64,000 bases of DNA from assembly GCA_017399105.1 (NCBI GenBank), contig JAFQEJ010000012.1, forward strand, positions 1 to 64,000. The letters are read 5' to 3'. A model generated the notes under the pieces. It saw only the letters and a program-made list of their open reading frames with translations. It was not told where the DNA came from and made no database searches. The translations under genes were made by a program, and so were the position numbers. The DNA is from Clostridia bacterium. GTDB lineage: Bacteria; Bacillota; Clostridia; Oscillospirales; CAG-272. This document shows positions 1 through 7,614 of the stretch, in pieces. Each line of letters starts with the position of its first letter. The first letter of the stretch is position 1.

Positions 1-203
1 ATTTCTCCTTTGGCGCGACTTCGCTCCTTAAATTCTTTATGACCATTATACCACATTATCCAAACTTCGAGTGTGCGTTTTGCTAAAATTCCGTATTTTC
101 TGCATACCTCTCGTTGACTGCCTTTTCCTGATAGATTTTCCTCTACTGCTTGTACCTTCAACTCTGTACTATATTCTTTGTTTTTGTGCAATCTTCTTTG
201 CAT
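1..203 (-). CDS. IS3-family transposase OrfA, N-terminal part (cut by window edge)
   Basis: Translating the minus strand from the ATG at 201-203 gives a helix-turn-helix protein beginning MQRRLHKNKEYSTELK, with the segments SQREVCRKYGI and LEVWIMWYNGHKEFK typical of IS3-family OrfA. The reading frame is open to position 1, so the rest lies outside the window. A purine-rich stretch (AGGGGATT) precedes the ATG on the minus strand. OrfA normally binds the IS ends and is joined to OrfB by programmed frameshifting. Family assignment rests on these motifs only. Confidence 0.8.
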   Translation of the reverse strand, partial: MQRRLHKNKEYSTELKVQAVEENLSGKGSQREVCRKYGILAKRTLEVWIMWYNGHKEFKERSRAKGE

Positions 204-280
204 ATAAATAATCCCCTTAAAGTTGTCTTGAAATTCTTTTGTTTTTTTCAAGTGTCTGCTCTAAGGGGATTATATCAAAT
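204..280. mobile_element. End of the IS3-family element (inverted repeat and hairpin)
   Basis: ATAATCCCCTTA at 208-219 is repeated in inverted orientation at 262-273, and a second inverted pair (cttgaaa/ttcaag) lies inside it, so the segment can fold into one long hairpin upstream of OrfA. The outermost bases around 262-280 look like the IS terminus. The element lies about 25 bp beyond the stop codon of the neighbouring DUF1080 gene. The exact terminus and any target duplication cannot be fixed from one end. Confidence 0.55.
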
Positions 281-303
281 TCCAATCGGCTTTTGTTATG
301 CTG

Positions 304-882
304 TTAAAGCGTTTCAATCCAAATATTGCGGAAAGAAACGGGATCACAGTGATCCTGAAGCATCAGCGGTCCTTCTGCGACCTGTTTATCAGTGGTACCA
401 CCGGGAGTAACCGAGTAGAGCTCGGTGTTGTTCTGGACGCAGATGCCGTTCTGAAGAATGGTGACATAGGCGGGTGTTTTGACACTTCCATCATCATTGA
501 AGCGGGGCGCGCGGAGATAAATGTCGTAAGTCTGCCATTCCATAGCCGGCTTGCAGGCATTGACACGGGGCGGATAGAGACTGTAGATGGCACCGCAGTC
601 ACCGAGACCGACCGGATCCACGCCGTAGGAATCGAGCACCTGAAGCTCGTAGCAGCCATGGATGTAGACACCGCTGTTGCCCTTTTCCTGACCTGTTTTG
701 CCGGGCATATCGGGCTCACGCCATTCGAGATGGATGTGTGCATCACCGTATGCCACTTTGGAGACAATACAGCCATGATTTACTGTCATCGCGCCGTCCT
801 CCAAGATCCAGTTGATGGGAGTGCCGTCAAGATTTGTCCACATATCGGTGTTGGTTCCGTCAAAAAGTATGATTTTGCTCAT
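304..882 (-). CDS. DUF1080 (3-keto-disaccharide hydrolase-like) protein
   Basis: A 192-residue cytoplasmic protein without signal peptide, the size of a single DUF1080 domain, which has a concanavalin-like beta-jelly-roll fold. Family hallmarks visible are LFDGTN at residues 6-11, GNSGVYIHGCYELQVLDS at 68-85 and the closing SFRNIWIE strand. The ATG at 880-882 follows AAAGGA on the minus strand; an upstream in-frame ATG at 960 would overlap the preceding gene and has no such site. It lies downstream of a DUF4091 gene on the same strand, so the two are probably co-transcribed and act on glycosides. Related domains act on 3-keto-glucosides; the substrate here is unknown. Confidence 0.8.
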   Translation of the reverse strand: MSKIILFDGTNTDMWTNLDGTPINWILEDGAMTVNHGCIVSKVAYGDAHIHLEWREPDMPGKTGQEKGNSGVYIHGCYELQVLDSYGVDPVGLGDCGAIYSLYPPRVNACKPAMEWQTYDIYLRAPRFNDDGSVKTPAYVTILQNGICVQNNTELYSVTPGGTTDKQVAEGPLMLQDHCDPVSFRNIWIETL

Positions 883-928
883 GAGATTATTCCTTTCTGT
901 ATTGAATAATATTTTAATAACAGCAGAC

Positions 929-2554
929 TCACTCTGCAAGAGCGGCATTGACCTTTTCACGCAGACGCAGGGGGAAGTTGTTATCCTCGGGGAATTCGCC
1001 TATGGTCAGAGTACCGCCAAGCGTTTCTTCGATCAGATTCAGCGTAAAGTCACGTCCGTGCTTCTCCTCACAAAGTCTGAGGGCGCGCATATCCTGCAGT
1101 GCTTCGAAGAAGGTATAGAGGCGCATGCTGGGAACGGGCACCCCTCCCTCTCCGGGATACACAACGAAAGCATCACCTGCAGGGCCAAACATTTCACCTG
1201 TGGTATCACGGTAAGGGTCAACAGGACGAATGGAATTGCGCGAATAGTAGAAGTTATATCCCCAGTTGAGGAAGCCTACGATATTGAACTTATAGAAGTA
1301 TGCACCGTAAATGCGGGTAGCACCGGCTCTCGCTGCATGACCGGGGCGCATGCAGTAATAAGTCCAGAGATCGGGAACATTATGCTCAAGGAAGGGCGCA
1401 ATCGCAAAATCGCGGGGAATTGGGGTCTCAAGGGCGCCGCTCTCATAGAACTGATACTCGGAAAGCGCATCCATGATGACATAATCCTTAAGGTAGGGCT
1501 CGACGATGGCTTTCGCTTTCATATAATCGACAATCTGCGCACCATGAGGTTCATCCGAGATATGCCAGTAGCAGATCTGATCGATACCGCGAGTCTTCAG
1601 GTATGCAATCAGCGCAGGAAGCAGCGCATCGAGAAAAGCTTTATATTCATCCCCCGAAGCCTCGGTTTCCCAGCCGAAGATGCGCTTATATTCGCCATTT
1701 TCGGTCGCCATGATCTTGGGTGCATGATTCGCTCCCCACTGAGTAAAGAGGTGCGCCATCTCGAAATACTCCACACCGCAGGCAAGACACATATGGATAA
1801 AGCGCTCCAGCTTGGAGAATTCAAAGCTGTATTGACCGTTATCCCGCTTCACATCGATGAGCTGTACGGTCGGACGTTCTCCTCCAACCTGTGTATCGAG
1901 GGGAGGTGTAAAGATGGGGGTAAGGATCATATTGATGCCAAACTTCACTGCGGTTCTGATATAATTTTCCATAATACGCCAATGCTCTTCGGAGAAAACA
2001 TCAACGTGATAATAATCGGCAAGGCAGTCACTGTGGAACCATTGGGTATATTTGAAAGAATCTTTTTTCATGCGGAGAGGAAGAACTGTAAAGCTGAAGT
2101 CATGCTCACCAATCGGTCTTCCGTTGTAATCGGTAAAGGCGAAATGAATCGGATATTCACCGGGAGCAAGCCCCTCTGCTTCGATAGATACCCAGACTGC
2201 AGAGAGAAGATGAGAACCGCGGAAGAGAATTTCCCCTGATGTATAGGGCTCAAGAATATCGGGATAAAGTCCGATAGTATCACGCTCCATGAAGTTTGCG
2301 GGACGCCGTGCTTCCTTCACATCAGGCATGATAACAGGTGTGTTTACAACTGTGTAAAGCTTCACTGCATCACCTGCGGGAGAAGTTATATAAAGTCGGA
2401 TCGGGATAGAACGGTCATCCTCGGCATGCTGATAAGCAAGCTGAAAGGATGCGATCTCATTTCCCAAAAGCGAAAGTGAATCAAGAGGCATTTTTTCGTC
2501 AATTTGCTGATCGAGAAAGCATTTTTCAAGAGAAGATACGATTCTGATATCCAT
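929..2554 (-). CDS. DUF4091 domain protein (glycoside-hydrolase-like)
   Basis: A 541-residue protein. An N-terminal beta-rich part (about 1-140) precedes a TIM-barrel-like region with segments such as RGIDQICYWHISDEPHGAQI; the DUF4091 signature follows around residue 415 (FYKFNIVGFLNWGYNFYY). The ATG at 2552-2554 follows AAAGGAG. DUF4091 proteins are found with carbohydrate-degradation genes and resemble glycosidases, but activity is largely undescribed. No signal peptide is visible, so it should act inside the cell on imported material. It precedes the DUF1080 gene with a gap of about 46 bp, suggesting an operon. Confidence 0.8.
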   Translation of the reverse strand: MDIRIVSSLEKCFLDQQIDEKMPLDSLSLLGNEIASFQLAYQHAEDDRSIPIRLYITSPAGDAVKLYTVVNTPVIMPDVKEARRPANFMERDTIGLYPDILEPYTSGEILFRGSHLLSAVWVSIEAEGLAPGEYPIHFAFTDYNGRPIGEHDFSFTVLPLRMKKDSFKYTQWFHSDCLADYYHVDVFSEEHWRIMENYIRTAVKFGINMILTPIFTPPLDTQVGGERPTVQLIDVKRDNGQYSFEFSKLERFIHMCLACGVEYFEMAHLFTQWGANHAPKIMATENGEYKRIFGWETEASGDEYKAFLDALLPALIAYLKTRGIDQICYWHISDEPHGAQIVDYMKAKAIVEPYLKDYVIMDALSEYQFYESGALETPIPRDFAIAPFLEHNVPDLWTYYCMRPGHAARAGATRIYGAYFYKFNIVGFLNWGYNFYYSRNSIRPVDPYRDTTGEMFGPAGDAFVVYPGEGGVPVPSMRLYTFFEALQDMRALRLCEEKHGRDFTLNLIEETLGGTLTIGEFPEDNNFPLRLREKVNAALAE

Positions 2555-2656
2555 TTTGGTGCTCCTTTATATTTCGTTTTTATTTAGTACATAAAAATGT
2601 TACACATTTTCATTGTCTGAAATATTCCCTTTGGCTTAAAAATATGATAGAATAAT

Positions 2657-2672
2657 TTGACTGAAAAGTCAA
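2657..2672. promoter_or_regulatory. 16-bp inverted repeat upstream of rubredoxin
   Basis: TTGACTGAAAAGTCAA is an inverted repeat (TTGACT/AGTCAA) about 35 bp before the rubredoxin start codon. It may be an operator or overlap a -35 box, but I cannot place a convincing -10 at the usual distance. Confidence 0.3.
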
Positions 2673-2706
2673 TACCATACTCAGAAATTCATTTGGAGGT
2701 TTTACT

Positions 2707-2865
2707 ATGAAGTACGAATGCCCCTGCGGTTATGTATATGATCCCGATCTGGGCGATCCCGACAACGATATCAGAGTCGGCACAGAGTTTGATGAACTCC
2801 CCGAAGATTGGGTTTGTCCCATCTGCGGTCTCGGCAAGGAAGAATTCACCGAAGTTGATGAATAA
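2707..2865 (+). CDS. Rubredoxin with a shortened first metal knuckle
   Basis: A 52-residue protein, the usual rubredoxin length, carrying one electron on a single iron bound by four cysteines. It starts [13 protein letters not shown]; the middle GDPDN and the second knuckle CPICG (residues 37-41) match the family. The first knuckle is C5-x-C7, one residue shorter than the common C-x-x-C-G-Y; the base sequence reads TGC CCC TGC GGT, so this is not a misread frame. The ATG at 2707 follows TTGGAGG. No oxidoreductase partner is adjacent; clostridial rubredoxins commonly serve oxygen or peroxide detoxification. Confidence 0.92.
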   Translation: MKYECPCGYVYDPDLGDPDNDIRVGTEFDELPEDWVCPICGLGKEEFTEVDE

Positions 2866-2870
2866 TCCAC

Positions 2871-2905
2871 AGGCGGCGCAGGCAGAACGCTTGCGCCGTC
2901 TTAAT
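2871..2905 (+). terminator. Hairpin after rubredoxin gene
   Basis: Segments 2871-2883 and 2889-2901 pair into a GC-rich stem of up to 13 bp with two G-T pairs. The downstream bases are only weakly T-rich, so termination would be inefficient and read-through into the chromate-type genes is possible. Confidence 0.5.
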
Positions 2906-2969
2906 TTCTGCAAAAATTAAATATGCAGATTCTAAACCATATCATTCTGTTCCGGAAAGGAGAATTTTC

Positions 2970-3548
2970 ATGTCTAATGACACAAAACTAAAACGTCTGT
3001 GGCTGCTGTTTGCAACCTTTTTCAGAATCGGCGCTTTCACCTTCGGCGGCGGTTATGCCATGATCCCATTGATTCAAAAGGAGGTTGTGGAGAGCCGCAA
3101 ATGGATCACCGACGATGATATACTTGAGATTATTGCCATTGCGGAATCCACTCCCGGTCCGATTGCCATCAACTCGGCTACTTTTGTTGGCTACAAGGTA
3201 GCGGGTGTGCTCGGTTCGCTCTGTGCGACACTGGGTGTTGTGCTGCCATCATTATTCGTCATCACCGTTATTTATTATCTGCTCCGTGAATTCAGCGATA
3301 TTCCTGCGGTACAGTATGCATTTTTCGGCATACGCGCAGGTGTTCTGGCGCTGATTCTGAAGGCGCTCTACACCATGGCGAAGAAATGTCCGAAGAATAC
3401 GGTGGCTTATGTGATTGTAGGTCTTGCTTTTCTGGCAGCGGTATTTACAAAAATCAGCACCATCTACATCATCATCGGATGCGCACTTCTTGGACTTGCA
3501 ACATCGCTGATCACATCACTGATCCATGCAAGGAGGGCTGAAAAATGA
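2970..3548 (+). CDS. Chromate transporter family protein, first half
   Basis: A 192-residue membrane protein with one CHR domain. The hallmark FTFGGGYAMIPLI lies at about residues 23-35, followed by ESTPGPIAINSATFVGYK and several hydrophobic helices. Full-length ChrA proteins have two CHR domains in one chain; here they are separate genes, the short-chain type that works as a hetero-oligomer in some Firmicutes. The ATG follows AAAGGAG. It overlaps the second gene by 4 bp (3545-3548), indicating translational coupling. The transported ion is not proven; chromate or another oxyanion is the family expectation. Confidence 0.88.
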   Translation: MSNDTKLKRLWLLFATFFRIGAFTFGGGYAMIPLIQKEVVESRKWITDDDILEIIAIAESTPGPIAINSATFVGYKVAGVLGSLCATLGVVLPSLFVITVIYYLLREFSDIPAVQYAFFGIRAGVLALILKALYTMAKKCPKNTVAYVIVGLAFLAAVFTKISTIYIIIGCALLGLATSLITSLIHARRAEK

Positions 3549-4111
3549 TGATTTTACTGGAGCTCTTTCTGACATTCTTTAAAATCGGCGCCTTTACCTT
3601 TGGCGGCGGTTATGCCATGCTTCCGCTGATTCAGGCAGAAGTTGAAGCAAAGCAGTGGATGGCGCAGGCTGATCTGATCAACTTTATCGCGGTCAGCGAA
3701 TCGACGCCGGGACCGTTTGCCATTAACATCTCCACCTATGTGGGCAACGAGATGGGCGGCATTCCGGGTGCTGTCTGTGCGACGCTGGGCGTGGTGATGC
3801 CTTCCTTTATCATCATTTTGATTGTTGCTCACTGCTACGAAAAGTTCAAAACCAACCGCATTGTGGCAGGCTGCATGTCGGGACTCAAGCCGGCAGCAAT
3901 CGGTCTGATCGGCGCAGCGGTGATTTCTATCGGCATGACGGTATTCTTCCCCGCAGGACTGAGCACAACGGTATTCAGCTCATCGGAATTCTACATTTCG
4001 CTTGTAATCTTCGCTGTCATGGCAGTGCTGGCATTCAAAAAGGTACATCCGATTATCATTATCTGCATCTCTGCAGTGGTAGGAATCTTAACGGGATTCT
4101 TCATTCTGTAA
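3545..4111 (+). CDS. Chromate transporter family protein, second half
   Basis: A 188-residue partner of the preceding gene with a second CHR domain: FTFGGGYAMLPLIQ at about residues 18-31, then ESTPGPFAINISTYVGNE, and hydrophobic helices to the C-terminus. The two proteins are clearly paralogous along their whole length, consistent with the inverted-topology repeat of long ChrA proteins. The start lies within the stop region of the first gene. The GrpB gene follows within a few bases, so all three probably share an mRNA. Confidence 0.88.
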   Translation: MMILLELFLTFFKIGAFTFGGGYAMLPLIQAEVEAKQWMAQADLINFIAVSESTPGPFAINISTYVGNEMGGIPGAVCATLGVVMPSFIIILIVAHCYEKFKTNRIVAGCMSGLKPAAIGLIGAAVISIGMTVFFPAGLSTTVFSSSEFYISLVIFAVMAVLAFKKVHPIIIICISAVVGILTGFFIL

Positions 4112-4119
4112 GGATGTGT

Positions 4120-4635
4120 ATGCATAACAAGCGTGTCATTGTCCTTCCCTATAATCCGATATGGAAACATGACTTTGAGGAAATCAAACATGAGCTTGCT
4201 GCTGCCATCGGAGATATCGTCACAGGCATCGAGCATGTGGGAAGCACATCGGTTGTGGGATTATCCGCAAAACCGATCATTGATATTGATATCGTGATCA
4301 GCGATTACTCTTTCTTTGACGAGGTTGCCTGTAGATTGGCTCAAATCGGATATCATCATGAAGGCAATCTCGGAATAAAGGACAGAGAAGCTTTTATGTA
4401 TTCAGGCAAACCACATCTGCAAAAGCATCATCTGTATGTATGCCCTCAAGTTTCCGCAGAATTAAAACGCCATATCACCTTCAGAGACTATCTGAGAAAT
4501 CATCCCGATGCGGTGAAAAGATATAGCAAGGTCAAGGAAGAAGCGGCAAGACTTTATCCCAACGATATCGATCAGTACATCGAGTATAAAACACCTTGTA
4601 TTGAGGAATTGTACTCATTATGCGGCTTGATCTGA
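4120..4635 (+). CDS. GrpB family protein (nucleotidyltransferase superfamily)
   Basis: A 171-residue soluble protein of the GrpB/UPF0157 family. The core signature GIEHVGSTSVVGLSAKPIID spans about residues 36-55, with the GS and paired acidic residues expected of the nucleotidyltransferase fold (GS..., D55, D57). The ATG at 4120 lies 6 bp after AAGGA; the in-frame ATG at 4114 is directly against that site and is less likely. Function of the family is not established; some members are fused to or neighbour dephospho-CoA kinase. Co-transcription with the chromate-type pair is inferred from spacing. Confidence 0.82.
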   Translation: MHNKRVIVLPYNPIWKHDFEEIKHELAAAIGDIVTGIEHVGSTSVVGLSAKPIIDIDIVISDYSFFDEVACRLAQIGYHHEGNLGIKDREAFMYSGKPHLQKHHLYVCPQVSAELKRHITFRDYLRNHPDAVKRYSKVKEEAARLYPNDIDQYIEYKTPCIEELYSLCGLI

Positions 4636-4637
4636 AT

Positions 4638-4677
4638 AACAAATGCAAGGCAATGATTATCCTGCCTTGCATTTGTT
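4638..4677. terminator. Bidirectional terminator between grpB-like and zinc permease genes
   Basis: A perfect 15-bp stem (4638-4652 with 4663-4677) with a 10-base loop. T-rich sequence follows on the plus strand and its complement serves the convergent permease gene, whose stop codon begins at 4682-4680, right beside the stem. Confidence 0.85.
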
Positions 4678-4679
4678 CT

Positions 4680-5504
4680 TTACTTTATTCGTCCTTTCAC
4701 CGCTCCGATCAGCGCGAAGATCAGATATACCGCAATGTACACACATACCACACTGGCACCGGTGGGAGTTGAATATGCGTAGGATATCATCATTCCGACG
4801 GTAAAGCAGCAGACCGAAAGGATTGCCGAGGAGATGACCACCGAGCGGAAAGACTTAAAGACACGCATGGAGGTAAGCGGCGGAAAGATGACTAATGCCG
4901 AGATGAGGAGCGCACCCATGAGGCGCATGCCGATGACAATGGTAAGCGCGGTCAGCAAAGCAATGAGCATTGTGTAGAATCTCGCATGCAGACCCGTGGC
5001 GGCGGCGAAGCTTTCATCGAAGGTGATGGCGAAGATGCGGTGATAGAAGATCACGAAAAGAGTGAGTACCACTGCGGAGAGGATGATGCTGAGTGCGAGG
5101 TCGCTGCTGCTCATAGCGAGGATGGAGCCGAACATATAGCTGTTGACATCCACATTCATTCCGGTGGAGGCTGAGATAACCATAACTCCGATGGCAAGCG
5201 AGCCGGTAGAGATGAGTGCGATGGCTGAATCGCCCTTGACTGCGCTGTTTTCGGTGAGACGGAGCAGGAGGAATGCGGCGACAATAACGATGGGGATGGC
5301 AACAGCAAGAGGAGCGGCATTCACTGCAACAGCGATGGCAAGGGCACCGAACCCAACATGGGAGAGACCGTCACCGATCATAGCGTAACGTTTTAAGACA
5401 AGCGGAACACCGAGCAGGGCTGCAGAAAGTGAGATGAGCACACCTGCGATCAGCGCACGGGTGAGGAAAGGATAAGAGAACATCCTTGTAAGGAGATCAA
5501 ACAC
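4680..5504 (-). CDS. Zinc/manganese-type ABC transporter permease
   Basis: A 274-residue integral membrane protein of the ABC-3 (ZnuB/MntB) family with about eight hydrophobic helices. Visible hallmarks are LVLKRYAMIGDGLSHVGFG near residues 36-54 and the helix with GMRLMGALLISALVIFPPLT near 195-215. It overlaps the upstream ATPase gene by 8 bp. With the linked Fur-family regulator the most likely substrate is Zn(II). No substrate-binding lipoprotein gene (ZnuA) lies beside it, so that component must be encoded elsewhere. Confidence 0.9.
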   Translation of the reverse strand: MFDLLTRMFSYPFLTRALIAGVLISLSAALLGVPLVLKRYAMIGDGLSHVGFGALAIAVAVNAAPLAVAIPIVIVAAFLLLRLTENSAVKGDSAIALISTGSLAIGVMVISASTGMNVDVNSYMFGSILAMSSSDLALSIILSAVVLTLFVIFYHRIFAITFDESFAAATGLHARFYTMLIALLTALTIVIGMRLMGALLISALVIFPPLTSMRVFKSFRSVVISSAILSVCCFTVGMMISYAYSTPTGASVVCVYIAVYLIFALIGAVKGRIK

Positions 5505-6213
5505 TTACATCACCTCCGTGGAAATGCTCAATAAAATGGCTGCCGATTTCTGATTTCACATAATCTGCCGTGACGCCGAAAAAGAGTGGATGCCGCGCAA
5601 TATGGAGAATATGGGACGCATAATGCAGTGACGCCGGAATATCATGAGAAACCATGATAACCGTCATACCATCACGGTTGATAGCGGCAATCAGATGATA
5701 AAATTCGGCAGTGACCGTCGGGTCAAGTCCCGCTGTAGGTTCATCAAGCAGGATCAGATTCCGAGCGGCACACAGGCATCGAGCAAGAAGAACACGCTGC
5801 TGTTGTCCGCCCGACAGCTCACGGTAACAGTGACCTGCCAGATCGGAAATACCGAGACGTTCGAGATTTTCGTTTGCTATGCTGTGATCTCTCTTTGAAT
5901 AGATTGGAGAAAATCCGCTGCTGCGGCAGCCGGAAAGGACAATCTCACGGACGGAAGCCGGAAAGTCACGTTGAATACTGCTCTGTTGGGGAAGATAGCC
6001 GATTGTATTCTGCGATAAGCCATCTCCGAACCGAATACTTCCCGAAGAGGGAGACTTCAAGCCGAGCAGAGCCCTGACCAAGGTGGATTTACCCGATCCG
6101 TTTTCACCGACAATGCAGATATACTCTCCCGCATTCACATCAAAGTTCAGGTCGGATACCACAATATGGTTTTCATAGGCAAGGGAAAGGTTTCTGCATT
6201 CAATCTGCGGCAT
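5497..6213 (-). CDS. Zinc-type ABC transporter ATP-binding protein
   Basis: A 238-residue ATPase that powers the adjacent permease. Walker A GENGSGKST is at 36-44, the signature LSGGQQQR at 133-140, Walker B LILLDEPTAGLD at 153-164 and the switch histidine at 190. The ATG at 6213 has a strong GGAGG site 7 bp upstream; the longer in-frame start at 6252 would overlap the regulator gene by more than 50 bp and lacks such a site. It overlaps the end of the regulator gene by 14 bp, so regulator, ATPase and permease form one operon. Confidence 0.93.
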   Translation of the reverse strand: MPQIECRNLSLAYENHIVVSDLNFDVNAGEYICIVGENGSGKSTLVRALLGLKSPSSGSIRFGDGLSQNTIGYLPQQSSIQRDFPASVREIVLSGCRSSGFSPIYSKRDHSIANENLERLGISDLAGHCYRELSGGQQQRVLLARCLCAARNLILLDEPTAGLDPTVTAEFYHLIAAINRDGMTVIMVSHDIPASLHYASHILHIARHPLFFGVTADYVKSEIGSHFIEHFHGGDVSV

Positions 6214-6619
6214 GTTTGATCCTCCGATGGCGGCAACCTCTGCAGACTCCATAGATCACCGTTTTGGTGTTGTCCATGGAAAATCCAAAGTCCTCGCTGA
6301 GCTTGTCGCCGAGGCCTGCAAATTCGGGCATATCCACGCAGATGGTATCACCGCAGTCGAGGCAGCGCAGGTGATAATGGGCTGCACAAGCTTCTTCGCT
6401 GAACTGATAGCGGGCGCCGGTGGAATTATCCTCGATGAAGCGCTTGAGCTTCCCCTCAGCGGTAAGTTTGGATAACAGACGGTATACGGTAGCTTCACCG
6501 ATTTCGAGCCCTGAGCCTGCGATGATCTCGCGTGCGGTCAGACATTCGCCCCGATGTGATGAGAAATAAGCCATCAGCTCAGTGCGGTGTTTGGTATCAT
6601 AGCATCGTTTAGGTTGCAT
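6200..6619 (-). CDS. Fur-family metalloregulator, probably Zur
   Basis: A 139-residue DNA-binding repressor. The winged helix covers about 1-75 (LTAREIIAGSG, ATVYRLLSKL), and the dimerisation domain has HYHLRCLDCG with C86/C89 and VCRGC with C126/C129, the four-cysteine structural zinc site. Being the first gene of an operon with a zinc-type ABC transporter points to Zur, but PerR or Fur cannot be excluded from sequence alone. It probably represses its own operon through the 15-bp Fur-type box at 6634-6648. Confidence 0.85.
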   Translation of the reverse strand: MQPKRCYDTKHRTELMAYFSSHRGECLTAREIIAGSGLEIGEATVYRLLSKLTAEGKLKRFIEDNSTGARYQFSEEACAAHYHLRCLDCGDTICVDMPEFAGLGDKLSEDFGFSMDNTKTVIYGVCRGCRHRRIKHAAD

Positions 6620-6633
6620 TGTTTACTCCAATT

Positions 6634-6678
6634 TGATAGTGGTTATCATATTATAGCATGTATGAGAGTGAATGTCAA
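6634..6678 (-). promoter_or_regulatory. Promoter and Fur-type operator of the regulator-transporter operon
   Basis: On the minus strand, TTGACA (6678-6673) and TATAAT (6655-6650) are separated by 17 bp. Directly downstream lies TGATAACCACTATCA (6648-6634), a near-perfect match to the 7-1-7 Fur/PerR box TGATAATnATTATCA. It would cover the transcription start, so a bound repressor would block initiation. Confidence 0.8.
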
Positions 6679-6757
6679 GCATAAGAGCAGATCCGAGATG
6701 CATCGGCATATTTCATAAAAATTCGCAAGAATTTTTGGGATTTTTTCCGAAAAGCTC

Positions 6758-6786
6758 TTGCAATTTTGATTCCTGTATGATATAAT
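6758..6786 (+). promoter_or_regulatory. Promoter of rplU-prp-rpmA
   Basis: TTGCAA (6758-6763) and TATAAT (6781-6786) with a 17-bp spacer, about 130 bp before rplU. It is back to back with the metalloregulator promoter. Confidence 0.75.
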
Positions 6787-6788
6787 AA

Positions 6789-6905
6789 AGAGCCGCATAA
6801 TTTACAGGCTCTTTTTTGGCGCGCATAAACAGGTCAAAGGAGAACAAAACAGCGTTTGCTTGCCTGTATTAGCGAGTCCGGGACTATGATCCCATATAGA
6901 AAGCG
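6789..6905 (+). ncRNA. rplU (L21) leader with promoter-proximal terminator-like hairpin
   Basis: A leader of about 115 nt precedes rplU. It starts with a short stem (AGAGCC 6789-6794 with GGCTCT 6807-6812) followed by six T residues, and then a second pairing (CAGG.. near 6830 with CCTG near 6865). Firmicutes rplU genes commonly carry an autoregulatory L21 leader, and placement and length fit. I cannot confirm the family without a covariance search. Confidence 0.5.
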
Positions 6906-6916
6906 AGGTGCTTTTC

Positions 6917-7228
6917 GTGTTTGCAATCATCGTAACAGGCGGAAAGCAGTACAAGGTCAACGAAGGCGATATCATTTTCGTCGAGAAGCTCGAGGTAAAC
7001 GAGGGCGAAACCGTAACATTTGACAAGGTGCTTGCAGTATCTGCTGACGCAGGCTTCACTGTTGGTGCTCCTTATGTTGACGGTGCTTCCGTAACAGCAA
7101 ATGTCGTTAAGAACGGCAAGGGCAAGAAGATCCACATTCTCAAGTACAAGTCCAAGAAGAACGAGAAGAAGAAGATCGGTCACAGACAGCCCTACACAAA
7201 GGTTCAGATCACAAAGATCGCTCTTTAA
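6917..7228 (+). CDS. rplU: Ribosomal protein L21
   Basis: A 103-residue large-subunit ribosomal protein that binds 23S rRNA. The GTG at 6917 gives the canonical start [18 protein letters not shown] and exactly the normal L21 length; it lies 8 bp after GCGAGG. An earlier GTG at 6908 would add three residues and collide with the ribosome-binding site. The conserved C-terminal segment [14 protein letters not shown] is present. It is followed by prp and rpmA, the usual Firmicutes order. Confidence 0.97.
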   Translation: MFAIIVTGGKQYKVNEGDIIFVEKLEVNEGETVTFDKVLAVSADAGFTVGAPYVDGASVTANVVKNGKGKKIHILKYKSKKNEKKKIGHRQPYTKVQITKIAL

Positions 7229-7233
7229 TCTGA

Positions 7234-7584
7234 ATGACAAAATTCACTTTTTTCAAACATGATGGTATTTTTTACGGCTTCGAAGAAGAGGGGCACACCG
7301 GCTTCGGTGAGGCGGGAGATGACATTCTCTGCGCTGCCGTCTCTGCGATGACGATGCTGATCATCAATACCATCGAGGTTTCCTTCGCGTCGGATGTCAC
7401 CTATGATATCGATGAGAATTCCACCAACATCAAGGTTATTGCCCACGATGCGCTGCCGGAGAACTGCTCCGACGAAAAAAAGCGCTATGCTGTGTCGGGA
7501 CTGATTCTGGGTTACTTCTATCAGCTTTCGGACATGCTGGAGGAATATTACGAGTATCTGGACATTACCGAGAAGGAAATCTAA
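7234..7584 (+). CDS. prp: Ribosomal-processing cysteine protease Prp
   Basis: A 116-residue protease that removes the N-terminal extension of ribosomal protein L27. The catalytic pair is visible: His21 in GHTGF and Cys33 in DDILCAAVSA. The gene lies between rplU and rpmA, as is typical of Firmicutes. The adjacent L27 carries the matching cleavage sequence, so enzyme and substrate are encoded side by side. In species with this extension the enzyme is essential because the L27 N-terminus must reach the peptidyl-transferase centre. Confidence 0.93.
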   Translation: MTKFTFFKHDGIFYGFEEEGHTGFGEAGDDILCAAVSAMTMLIINTIEVSFASDVTYDIDENSTNIKVIAHDALPENCSDEKKRYAVSGLILGYFYQLSDMLEEYYEYLDITEKEI

Positions 7585-7614
7585 CCTAAAATTTGAAACG
7601 GAGGTACCGGAAAA

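Noticed and set aside
812..2239. 475-codon plus-strand ORF
   Set aside because: It lies antisense to the DUF4091 gene, has no recognisable domain and no ribosome-binding site; it is a codon-bias shadow.
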